Shown: positions 1 through 5,853 of the stretch, piece after piece
How the letters are laid out: every line of letters begins with the position of its first letter
Numbering within the stretch: position 1 is the first letter of the stretch
Assembly: GCA_007125415.1 (NCBI GenBank)
Contig: SLDH01000133.1
Location: 1 to 5,853 of the forward strand
Source of the DNA: Roseovarius sp.
Lineage (GTDB): Bacteria > Pseudomonadota > Alphaproteobacteria > Rhodobacterales > Rhodobacteraceae
Length of the DNA: 5,853 bases
Direction of reading: 5' to 3'
Position numbers and translations under genes: made by a program
The notes under the pieces: model-generated
Told to the model about the DNA's origin: nothing
What the model saw: only the letters and a program-made list of their open reading frames with translations
The model's database searches: none

Positions 1-497
1 CGGTACTCCGGGTCGATCCGTGTGCGAACCAGGTTGCTGGCATGCGTCGCGATGGTGAAAGCTCCGATCACCGCGATGACTTCGAGAAGAGCCTCTTCAT
101 CGAGTCCCTGACGCTTGAAATGCGCCTTCTCGGCATGAGGCAGACGCCCATGGGTTTCGAGTATGCGCTGCGAAGCCTGGATCAAAGCACGGGTGCGCCG
201 TTGTTCCGGCAGGGTGTTGTTCACGATCGCGGCAACGATATCGGCCTCCGCCCCGGCCTCCTGCGCTTCCATCGACAAGGCCGCCTGACAGTAGCCACAG
301 TTCACATGCTGGGCCGTGATCAATCCGACCAACAGACGCTCGACCGGTGAAAGCACGCCATCCGCTTCCAGGTTGTCGTCCAGGGCCATGAATCCCGCAA
401 GAACGGCGCGATTGCCTGTCAGCGTGCGGAACATGTTGGGCACGCCATCGGGATAGGCGGTCCGCACCTTGTCCAGGAGGTCTTCAACTTGCGCCAT
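1..497 (-). CDS. Carboxymuconolactone decarboxylase / AhpD-like family protein (partial, 3' end outside the window)
   Basis: The gene reads leftward from ATG at 497-495 and stays open to the window edge, giving 165 residues and no stop. The start follows an AAGGAA-type ribosome binding site at about 507-513, nine bases upstream. It opens MAQVEDLLDKVRTAYPDGVP and carries the family hallmark NCGYCQAA, a CxxC pair at Cys67 and Cys70, in a helical context (ERLLVGLITAQH, residues 53-64). Near the visible end is THASNLVRTRIDPEY, the conserved C-terminal His/Asn helix of this family. Members of the CMD/AhpD fold include 4-carboxymuconolactone decarboxylases and thiol-based peroxidases; a redox role is inferred from the CxxC. 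Unusually, the residue four places after the second Cys, which is His in AhpD (CxxCxxxH), is Leu74. Peroxidase activity is therefore uncertain. The visible length fits a family member of about 170-190 residues. The neighbours give no clue to a substrate. Confidence 0.85.
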   Translation of the reverse strand, partial: MAQVEDLLDKVRTAYPDGVPNMFRTLTGNRAVLAGFMALDDNLEADGVLSPVERLLVGLITAQHVNCGYCQAALSMEAQEAGAEADIVAAIVNNTLPEQRRTRALIQASQRILETHGRLPHAEKAHFKRQGLDEEALLEVIAVIGAFTIATHASNLVRTRIDPEY

Positions 498-509
498 GCG
501 GGCAGGTTC

Positions 510-540
510 CTTTCGCTTCGTTTCCCGAAACATACGAAAG
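510..540 (-). promoter_or_regulatory. Nested inverted repeat overlapping the ribosome binding site of the CMD-like gene
   Basis: CTTTCG at 510-515 pairs with CGAAAG at 535-540. Inside it, GTTTC (520-524) faces GAAAC (527-531). In the leftward transcript the 3' arm of the outer stem contributes to the AAAGGAA ribosome binding site at about 507-513. A folded leader could therefore limit translation of the CMD-like gene; alternatively the dyad is a protein operator. The repeat is seen directly and the function is inferred. No convincing -35/-10 pair was found in the rest of the 498-619 gap. Confidence 0.35.
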
Positions 541-619
541 CGCGAGTGTAGCGTCCAGCCAAAGCAGCTTGGCAGGGCATCACGATAGGATGAGATAAGG
601 TGATCAAAGGCACAGCGGA

Positions 620-1162
620 TCAGGGTTCCTGCTCCTGCGCCCCCAGCAAAGGCAGCAGGCTACGCTCGCTCAGCCACGGGTTCAGCGCCAGAGCACGACG
701 CAGCACAAGGGCCGCCTCGCCGGTGCGATCAAGCGCCACCCGGGTCATCGCCTGCCCTGTCAATACGGCGACGTGATAGGGCCTGCCCCCCCCTGTGTCG
801 TTTCGAGATCGGGCAGGGCCAGGCATAACCCGCGCGCGGAAAACTGACGCAAGCGCGCCGGTTGCAGCCTTCGGCATAGTCGGGGCAATAGGCGATCAGC
901 GCATCCGCAGCCGCGAGAGCACCGTCGAAATCGTTTGCCTCACGCCGGGCCATCGCCTTGTCGAGCAGGGTTCAGGCATACGCATCCGGCGCCGCCGCCC
1001 AGATCATCCGCATTGCCTTCGACGCCGCGCGACCGGCTGCGGCATCGGGCGCTTCCTGCGCCTTCTCGATCAGCCCGGTTCCTGCGGCCGGTCGGGCAGG
1101 CTTGCGCAAGGGCCTGCCATGGCAGGGCCGGTCAGGATGAGGGCTGAAAGGAGATAACGCAT
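620..1162 (-). pseudogene. Frameshifted tetratricopeptide-repeat protein with a signal peptide
   Basis: Leftward reading starts at ATG 1162-1160 with a signal-peptide-like MRYLLSALILTGPAMAG followed by Cys and PDRP, but this frame stops at 1070-1072. The protein continues in a second frame (GLIEKAQEAPDAAAGR, then MIWAAAPDAYA). That frame meets TGA at 974-972 and goes on with TLLDKAMARREANDFDGAL and YCPDYAEGCNRRA, a TPR-type helix pair. A third frame holds LALPDLETTQ. After a run of eight G (786-793), the last segment RPYHVAVLTGQAMTRVALD, then RRALALNPWLSERS, ends GAQEQEP with TGA at 622-620. Adding one base at each of three points (about 1073-1095, 819-824 and 786-793) rejoins all segments into about 181 codons, a plausible full-length small periplasmic TPR protein. 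It lies 29 bp downstream of putR on the same strand, with only a weak ribosome binding site. Gene decay is favoured; sequencing error is the alternative, since the indels fall in or near G/C runs. Confidence 0.85.
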
Positions 1163-1191
1163 TGGTTGAACTGGCCTATTTCCCCCGCAGA

Positions 1192-1668
1192 TCAAATGAC
1201 GTCCGACAGCGTGGTTTCCTTGATCGCCTGCATCGCCACGAATGTTGCGGTGTTCGACACATGCGGCAGGGTCGAGATCCTTTCGGCCAGCACCTGGCGG
1301 TAATCGCTCATGTCCTGCGTGCGGACTTTCAGGAGATAATCGAAATTTCCGGCGATCAGATGCACCTGTTCGATTTCGGGTATCTTGCGCACCGCCGCGT
1401 TGAACGCCTCGAGCGCGGCCTCGCGCGTGTCGCTCAGGTGGACCTCGACGAAGCACACATGATCGAGGCCAAGGCGGATCGGATCGATGAGCGCACGATA
1501 GCCGGTAATCACCCGCGCCGCTTCAAGCCGTTTCAACCGCGCTTGCGTGGGCGATTTCGACAGGCCGATGCGCGCGGCCAGCTCGGTGATACTGATGCGC
1601 CCATCCCCTGCCAGAACCCGCAGAATCGCATGATCGAAACGATCGAGCGTGATCTGATCACTTTGCAT
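1192..1668 (-). CDS. putR: Lrp/AsnC-family transcriptional regulator, probable proline-responsive activator of putA
   Basis: This is a 158-residue protein of normal Lrp-family length. The N-terminal winged helix-turn-helix covers about residues 8-57: LDRFDHAILRVLAGDGRIS, then TELAARIGLSKSPTQARLKR with the recognition helix around 37-48. The ligand-binding/oligomerisation RAM domain follows at about 70-150. It contains VCFVEVHL, a central QVHLIAGNFDYLLKV (101-115) typical of the effector-sensing turn, and a closing strand HVSNTATFVAM. Lrp proteins act as cytoplasmic dimers to octamers that wrap DNA. In Rhodobacter capsulatus and Agrobacterium the Lrp-type PutR, divergent from putA, activates it in the presence of proline. 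The same arrangement here (106 bp between starts) supports that role, which is inferred and not shown. I chose ATG 1668 over the in-frame ATG at 1689 because a GGAGG lies just ahead of 1668 and would otherwise be inside the coding sequence. Autoregulation is likely. Confidence 0.93.
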   Translation of the reverse strand: MQSDQITLDRFDHAILRVLAGDGRISITELAARIGLSKSPTQARLKRLEAARVITGYRALIDPIRLGLDHVCFVEVHLSDTREAALEAFNAAVRKIPEIEQVHLIAGNFDYLLKVRTQDMSDYRQVLAERISTLPHVSNTATFVAMQAIKETTLSDVI

Positions 1669-1675
1669 CGAAAAA

Positions 1676-1680
1676 CCTCC
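1676..1680 (-). promoter_or_regulatory. Shine-Dalgarno site that sets the putR start
   Basis: On the minus strand these bases read GGAGG, seven bases before ATG 1668-1666. The upstream in-frame ATG at 1689 has no comparable site, and starting there would place this one inside codons for MFFGGFS, a tail not expected in Lrp proteins. This decides in favour of the shorter product. Confidence 0.8.
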
Positions 1681-1710
1681 GAAGAACAAAACGTTTCACT
1701 GCGCTCCCCT

Positions 1711-1739
1711 TTTCTGCAGGAAAATTTCCCTCATATACG
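1711..1739 (+). promoter_or_regulatory. Possible putA promoter (-35 TTTCTG, -10 TATACG)
   Basis: TTTCTG at 1711-1716 and TATACG at 1734-1739 are separated by 17 bases. The -10 matches TATAAT in four of six positions, while the -35 is poor (two of six against TTGACA). A weak -35 fits a promoter that needs an activator, and the dyad at 1718-1731 lies between the two hexamers. That placement would be unusual for a classical activator but is possible for an Lrp-type DNA wrapper. The assignment is tentative. Confidence 0.25.
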
Positions 1740-1774
1740 ATGGTACTCTAAGCTGATCCACCGAGGAGAGCCAG

Positions 1775-4700
1775 ATGCCCTATGATACCGACCTTCGCCA
1801 GACGATCGAACACGCGACCTATGAGGATGAGAAGGCAACTCTTGACCGTCTGATCCGCGAGGCGGGCCTTTCGCAGGACGAGCGTGCACGCATCAGCGAA
1901 CGCGGGGCCGATCTGGTGCGCAGCATCCGCGGCGCGGGCGCGCCGGGCATGATGGAGGTGTTTCTCGCCGAGTACGGGCTTTCGACGGATGAGGGCGTGG
2001 CGCTCATGTGTCTTGCCGAGGCCCTGCTGCGCGTACCGGATGCCGACACCATCGATGCGCTCATCGAAGACAAGATCGCCCCATCGGACTGGGGCCGCCA
2101 CATGGGCCACTCCACCTCGCCGCTGGTGAATGCCTCCACCTGGGCGCTGATGCTCACCGGCAAGGTGCTCAAGGAGGAAAGCCCCGGCCCCGTGGGCCAT
2201 CTGCGCAGCGCGATCAAGCGGCTGGGCGAGCCGGTGATCCGCACCGCGGTGGGCCGCGCGATGCGCGAGATGGGCCGCCAGTTCGTGCTGGGCGAGACGA
2301 TCCAGGGCGCGATGACCCGCGCCGCACCCATGGAGAAGAAGGGCTACACCTATTCCTACGACATGCTCGGAGAGGCTGCACGCACCGATGCGGATGCCAC
2401 GCGCTATCATCTGAGCTATTCGCGGGCGATCACCGCCATCTCGGCGGCCTGCACGCACAAGGATATCCGCCGCAACCCGGGCATATCGGTCAAGCTTTCG
2501 GCGTTGCACCCCCGCTATGAGGTGGCCCAGCGCGATCAGGTCATGAATATCCTGATGCCGCGCCTGCGCAGCCTTGCGCTGCTGGCGAAATCGGCGGGCA
2601 TGGGGCTCAATATCGACGCCGAGGAGGCCGACCGCCTGTCGCTCTCGCTCGATGTGATCGAGGCGACACTGAGCGAGCCGAGCCTCGCCGGCTGGGACGG
2701 CTTTGGCGTGGTGGTGCAGGCCTATGGCCAGCGCGCGGGCCACGTTATCGACTTTCTCCATGATCTGGCCACGCGGCTTGACCGGCGCATCATGGTGCGG
2801 CTGGTCAAGGGGGCCTACTGGGACACCGAGGTCAAGCAGGCCCAGGTCGAGGGGATCGACGGGTTTCCGGTCTTCACCTCCAAGGCCGCCACCGACATCA
2901 GCTACATCGCCAATGCCCGCAAGCTTCTGGCGATGACCGGCCGGATCTATCCGCAATTCGCCACGCATAACGCCCATACGACCGCGGCCATCCTGCACAT
3001 GGCCGGCAATGACAAGGACAGTTTCGAGTTCCAGCGCCTGCATGGTATGGGTGAGGCGCTCCACGGTATTCTGCAGAAGGAGGAAGGCACGCGCTGCCGC
3101 ATCTATGCGCCGGTGGGCGCGCATCGCGATCTCCTGGCCTATCTCGTGCGCCGCCTGCTTGAAAACGGCGCCAATTCCAGCTTCGTGAACCAGATCGTGG
3201 ATGAGGAGGTTGCGCCCGAGCACGTGGCGCGGGACCCGTTCCTCGCCATAGATGACCCGGCACCGAAGCTGCGCCGGGGGCCCGAGCTTTTCCTGCCCGA
3301 GCGCCCCAACTCCAAAGGGTTCGATCTGCGCCACCAGCCCACGCTCGATGCGATCGAGGCCGCACGCGCGCCTTTCGCCGCCAGCCATCAGTGGCAGGCC
3401 GCGCCGCTTCTGGCGGGCACGGCAAACCCCGAGAGCCCCGCGCCGGTGATCAACCCTGCCAACCCGGCAGATCAGCCCGGCACGGTCGCCGCCGCCAGCG
3501 CCGATGACATCGAGACCGCCCTCACCGCCGCAAGGCCGTGGAACGCTGCCGCCGAGGAACGTGGCGCAGTGCTGGCCCGGGCGGCGGATCTCTATGAGGC
3601 GCATTACGGCGAACTCTTTGCGCTGGTCGCCCGCGAGGCCGGCAAGACGCAAGCCGATGCCGTGGCCGAGTTGCGCGAAGCGGTCGATTTCCTGCGCTAT
3701 TACGGGGCGAACGCACCAGCGGAAACGCCTGTGGGCATCTTTACCTGCATCAGCCCCTGGAACTTTCCGCTGGCCATCTTCTCGGGCCAGATCGCGGCGG
3801 CGCTGGCAGCGGGCAATGCGGTTCTGGCCAAACCGGCCGAGCAGACGCCGCTGATTGCACATCGCGCGGTCGAGTTGCTGCACGAGGCCGGTGTGCCACG
3901 CACCGCCCTGCAATTGCTGACCGGCGGCGGGGCGGTCGGCGCCGCGCTCAGCTCGGATGCGCGGGTGGGCGGCGTGGCCTTCACCGGCTCCACCGCAACC
4001 GCGATGAAGATCCGTCGCGCCATGGCCGATCATCTGGCCCCCGGCGCGCCGCTCATTGCCGAGACCGGCGGTCTCAATGCGATGGTCGTGGACTCCACCG
4101 CGCTACCCGAACAGGCGGTTCAGGCCATCATCGAGAGCGCTTTCCAGTCCGCCGGGCAGCGCTGTTCGGCCCTGCGCTGTCTCTATGTGCAGCATGACAT
4201 TGCCGAAAGCTTCACGGAAATGCTGACCGGGGCGATGGATGCGCTGCAGATGGGTGACCCATGGCATCTCAAGACGGATATCGGCCCCGTGATCGACGAA
4301 GCCGCGCGCGCGAGCATCGCCGAGCATATCCAGAAGGCCCGGACCGAGGGCCGGCTGATCCACGAATTGCAGACCCCGAATGCCGGCAGCTTCATCGCCC
4401 CCACCCTGCTGCGCGTGGATGGCATCGCCGATCTGGAGCGCGAGATCTTCGGGCCGGTGCTGCATCTGGCGACCTTCCGCGCCGAGAAGCTCGACGAGGT
4501 GATCAACGCGATCAACGCCACGGGCTACGGGCTCACCTTCGGGCTGATGACCCGGATAGATGACCGCGTGCAGCACGTCACCGAGCGGGTGCATGCGGGC
4601 AATCACTATGTGAACCGCAACCAGATCGGCGCCATCGTGGGGAGCCAGCCCTTTGGCGGCGAGGGCTTGTCCGGCACCGGCCCCAAGGCGGGCGGGCCGC

Positions 4701-5212
4701 ATTACCTCGCCCGTTTCTCGGCACATCCCGCGTCCGAGGCAGGCGGCAAATGGACGGCGCCCATGCCGCTCGACGTGTTGACGGATGTGCTGCACCGCGC
4801 AGGCAGCGCGCCACCGACACGCGGCGCGGACCTGATCATGCCGGGGCCTACAGGCGAATCGAACCGGCTGACCGCGTTTTCCCGCGCGCCGCTGCTTTGC
4901 ATGGGACCGGGGCAAGAGGCCGCTGCTGCTCAGGCAGAGCTTGTCGAGGCGCAGGGCGGTGTGGCCGCCCAGGCCACCGGAGAGGTGCCGCCCGAGGCGC
5001 TGACCGATCTGCCCGGCATCTCCGGCGTGCTCTTCTGGGGCGATGCCGTGACAGCCCGCGCCATCGGGCAGGCCCTGTCGCAGCGCGACGGCCCGATCCT
5101 GCCGCTGATCACCGGCCAGCCCGACCGGGGCCATGCCTGCCACGAGCGCCATGTCTGCGTGGACACTACCGCCGCGGGCGGCAATGCAGCACTTCTGGGC
5201 GGCATGTCCTGA
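1775..5212 (+). CDS. putA: Bifunctional proline dehydrogenase / L-glutamate-gamma-semialdehyde dehydrogenase PutA (type B, no DNA-binding domain)
   Basis: A 1145-residue protein that oxidises proline to P5C using FAD, passing electrons to the quinone pool, then oxidises the hydrolysed semialdehyde to glutamate with NAD+. Residues 1-185 are the helical N-terminal part. No ribbon-helix-helix DNA-binding segment, as in E. coli PutA, is present. The PRODH barrel covers about 186-480: VKLSALHPRY with Lys240, VRLVKGAYWD (341-350), YPQFATHNAHT (392-402), FEFQRLHGMGE (417-427), YAPVGAH with Tyr444, and the proline-carboxylate pair Arg459-Arg460. The P5CDH domain covers about 560-980: ISPWNFPL with Asn663, FTGST (736-740), Glu763, catalytic Cys797 in SAGQRCSA, and EIFGPV with Glu890. 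The tail (about 985-1145) contains GPTGESNRL and ends with CVDTTAAGGNAALLGG, the C-terminal motif of type B/C PutAs needed for aldehyde dehydrogenase function and channelling. The GAGGAGAG ribosome binding site fixes ATG 1775. All listed active-site residues are present. It is divergent from putR and probably induced by proline through it. Confidence 0.98.
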   Translation: MPYDTDLRQTIEHATYEDEKATLDRLIREAGLSQDERARISERGADLVRSIRGAGAPGMMEVFLAEYGLSTDEGVALMCLAEALLRVPDADTIDALIEDKIAPSDWGRHMGHSTSPLVNASTWALMLTGKVLKEESPGPVGHLRSAIKRLGEPVIRTAVGRAMREMGRQFVLGETIQGAMTRAAPMEKKGYTYSYDMLGEAARTDADATRYHLSYSRAITAISAACTHKDIRRNPGISVKLSALHPRYEVAQRDQVMNILMPRLRSLALLAKSAGMGLNIDAEEADRLSLSLDVIEATLSEPSLAGWDGFGVVVQAYGQRAGHVIDFLHDLATRLDRRIMVRLVKGAYWDTEVKQAQVEGIDGFPVFTSKAATDISYIANARKLLAMTGRIYPQFATHNAHTTAAILHMAGNDKDSFEFQRLHGMGEALHGILQKEEGTRCRIYAPVGAHRDLLAYLVRRLLENGANSSFVNQIVDEEVAPEHVARDPFLAIDDPAPKLRRGPELFLPERPNSKGFDLRHQPTLDAIEAARAPFAASHQWQAAPLLAGTANPESPAPVINPANPADQPGTVAAASADDIETALTAARPWNAAAEERGAVLARAADLYEAHYGELFALVAREAGKTQADAVAELREAVDFLRYYGANAPAETPVGIFTCISPWNFPLAIFSGQIAAALAAGNAVLAKPAEQTPLIAHRAVELLHEAGVPRTALQLLTGGGAVGAALSSDARVGGVAFTGSTATAMKIRRAMADHLAPGAPLIAETGGLNAMVVDSTALPEQAVQAIIESAFQSAGQRCSALRCLYVQHDIAESFTEMLTGAMDALQMGDPWHLKTDIGPVIDEAARASIAEHIQKARTEGRLIHELQTPNAGSFIAPTLLRVDGIADLEREIFGPVLHLATFRAEKLDEVINAINATGYGLTFGLMTRIDDRVQHVTERVHAGNHYVNRNQIGAIVGSQPFGGEGLSGTGPKAGGPHYLARFSAHPASEAGGKWTAPMPLDVLTDVLHRAGSAPPTRGADLIMPGPTGESNRLTAFSRAPLLCMGPGQEAAAAQAELVEAQGGVAAQATGEVPPEALTDLPGISGVLFWGDAVTARAIGQALSQRDGPILPLITGQPDRGHACHERHVCVDTTAAGGNAALLGGMS

Positions 5213-5249
5213 GCGCGGGCAGGCATAAGCCGAGGGCCGGCCATTGGCA

Positions 5250-5279
5250 TCTGGCGCGACGATCACACGCCGCGCCAGA
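5250..5279 (+). terminator. GC-rich hairpin after putA, possible terminator
   Basis: TCTGGCGCG at 5250-5258 pairs perfectly with CGCGCCAGA at 5271-5279, a 9-bp stem around a 12-base loop, beginning 38 bases after the putA stop. It is followed by AATCATCTTT, which has only a short, interrupted T stretch. It could be a weak intrinsic terminator, or a 3'-end structure that protects the putA message while Rho ends transcription. The rest of the 5213-5322 gap shows no clear promoter for the rhomboid gene. Confidence 0.4.
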
Positions 5280-5322
5280 CAATCATCTTTGCGCCGTGGC
5301 TGTGACGCGCTAGGTCTGGGGC

Positions 5323-5853
5323 ATGTTGCCAATCCGCGACCATAACCCGTCCGAGCGCACCCCATATGTGACCTACGCGCTGATGGCGCTCAATATCGTG
5401 ATCTTCATCAGCTATGCGGACATGATGCATGACCCGCGCGCGATCAATGCGTTCTTTCAGGAATGGGCGATGGTGCCGGCCCTTGTGACCGCCTATGGCG
5501 ATTATTCGACCATGTTCACTTCGATGTTCCTGCATGGTGGCTGGCTGCATCTGGCAGGCAACATGCTCTTTCTGTGGATCTTCGGTGACAACATGGAGGA
5601 TGAGATGGGCCATCTGCCCTATCTCGCCTTCTATATTGCCGGTGGGCTGGGGGCGGGGCTGGTGCATGTGATGTCGGACCCCACCTCAACAGTGCCAACG
5701 GTTGGGGCGTCGGGGGCCATCGCGGCGGTGATGGGCGGCTATCTGCTGATGTTCCCCAAGGCGCGTGTCGATATCCTGATCATCATCATCTTCTATATCC
5801 GCATCCTGCCTGTGCCCGCCTTCATCATGCTGGGGCTCTGGTTCGGCGACGGC
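5323..5853 (+). CDS. Rhomboid-family intramembrane serine protease (partial, 3' end outside the window)
   Basis: The frame is open from ATG 5323 to the window edge, giving 177 residues. An in-frame TAG at 5311-5313 makes this the first possible ATG; the ribosome binding site (CTGGGG) is weak. Rhomboids cut membrane proteins within the inner membrane using a Ser-His pair. Seen here are a first membrane segment at about 15-31 (YVTYALMALNIVIFISY) and a loop with EWAMVPA. Next comes the signature FLHGGWLHLAGNMLFLW (69-85), with the HxxxxHxxxN residues His71, His76 and Asn80, and then IFGDNMED. The catalytic serine is Ser130 in VGASGAIAAVMGGY (127-140). A further hydrophobic stretch at 149-174 includes DILIIIIF. 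The catalytic histidine of a later helix lies beyond the window, so activity cannot be confirmed. The substrate is unknown. The gene is co-directional with putA, 110 bp downstream and past a hairpin, so it is probably a separate unit. Confidence 0.93.
   Translation, partial: MLPIRDHNPSERTPYVTYALMALNIVIFISYADMMHDPRAINAFFQEWAMVPALVTAYGDYSTMFTSMFLHGGWLHLAGNMLFLWIFGDNMEDEMGHLPYLAFYIAGGLGAGLVHVMSDPTSTVPTVGASGAIAAVMGGYLLMFPKARVDILIIIIFYIRILPVPAFIMLGLWFGDG

Larger units (their letters stand above)
1669..1774. promoter_or_regulatory. putR-putA divergent control region with probable PutR operators
   Basis: This 106-bp gap is clearly richer in A/T than the genes on either side. It has two dyads. AAACGTTT at 1689-1696 is a perfect 8-bp palindrome. 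The element at 1718-1731, AGG-A-AAATTT-C-CCT, is symmetric except for one base pair. Their centres (1692.5 and 1724.5) are 32 bp apart, close to three helical turns, so both would face the same side of the DNA. Lrp-family proteins favour degenerate dyads with an A/T core and often bind several phased sites, so these are the best candidates for PutR binding. Operator function is inferred. The putA ribosome binding site GAGGAGAG lies at the right edge (1763-1770), a few bases before ATG 1775. Confidence 0.55.

Noticed and set aside
42..350. A 102-codon open frame on the plus strand at the left edge
   Set aside because: The minus strand here encodes the CMD-like protein with its CxxC motif; the plus frame has no recognisable feature.
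558..573. Short inverted repeat GCCAA...TTGGC in the gap before the CMD-like gene
   Set aside because: A 5-bp stem with a 6-base loop and no T tract is easily expected by chance, and no promoter pair could be aligned with it.
1162..1785. A 207-codon open frame on the plus strand across putR and the control region
   Set aside because: The opposite strand encodes a full Lrp-family protein with a good ribosome binding site. This frame is its mirror and runs into the putA start.
1748..4033. A 761-codon open frame on the minus strand opposite putA
   Set aside because: The plus frame encodes PutA with all active-site motifs. The antisense frame has no recognisable domain and low-complexity Arg/Gly/Ala/His-rich composition, as expected from high-GC third positions.
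5235..5242. Palindrome GGCCGGCC after putA
   Set aside because: An 8-base GC-only palindrome is common by chance in DNA this GC-rich, and nothing around it suggests a function.
4103..5365. A 420-codon open frame on the minus strand over the putA 3' end and the rhomboid start
   Set aside because: It is antisense to two recognised genes, has no family signature and crosses the intergenic hairpin. It is a shadow of codon bias.
5776..5790. Short ATC repeat in the rhomboid gene
   Set aside because: It simply encodes consecutive isoleucines in a membrane segment and is too short to count as a functional repeat.

Overview
The window is GC-rich, single-chromosome-style DNA. It most resembles an alphaproteobacterium of the Rhodobacteraceae (Roseobacter/Rhodobacter group). 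The reasons are the strong G/C bias at third codon positions, the divergent pair of an Lrp-type regulator and a bifunctional PutA without its own DNA-binding domain (as described for Rhodobacter capsulatus putR-putA), and the style of the flanking genes. This is a judgement from recognised protein families, not from a database search.

Layout. 1-497 (minus): the 5' part of a carboxymuconolactone decarboxylase/AhpD-like gene that runs off the left edge. 498-619: a gap with a nested inverted repeat that overlaps this gene's ribosome binding site. 620-1162 (minus): a broken gene for a small, probably exported, TPR protein, with three frame changes and one in-frame TGA. 1192-1668 (minus): an intact Lrp/AsnC regulator, called putR. 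1669-1774: the divergent control region, with two AT-centred dyads 32 bp apart. 1775-5212 (plus): putA, an intact 1145-residue proline dehydrogenase/P5C dehydrogenase that fills most of the window. 5213-5322: a gap with a GC-rich hairpin. 5323-5853 (plus): the 5' part of a rhomboid-family intramembrane protease gene that runs off the right edge.

How the genes work together. putR and putA form a proline-catabolism unit. PutR probably senses proline and activates putA, and PutA oxidises proline to glutamate, feeding electrons to quinone and NAD+. The TPR remnant lies 29 bp downstream of putR on the same strand and may once have been co-transcribed with it. The CMD-like and rhomboid genes look like unrelated neighbours. 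I found no mobile element, CRISPR array, tRNA or rRNA, and no clearly new multi-gene system. The points most worth a second look are the decayed TPR gene, the phased dyads in the control region, the missing relay histidine in the CMD-like protein, and the hairpin over its ribosome binding site.
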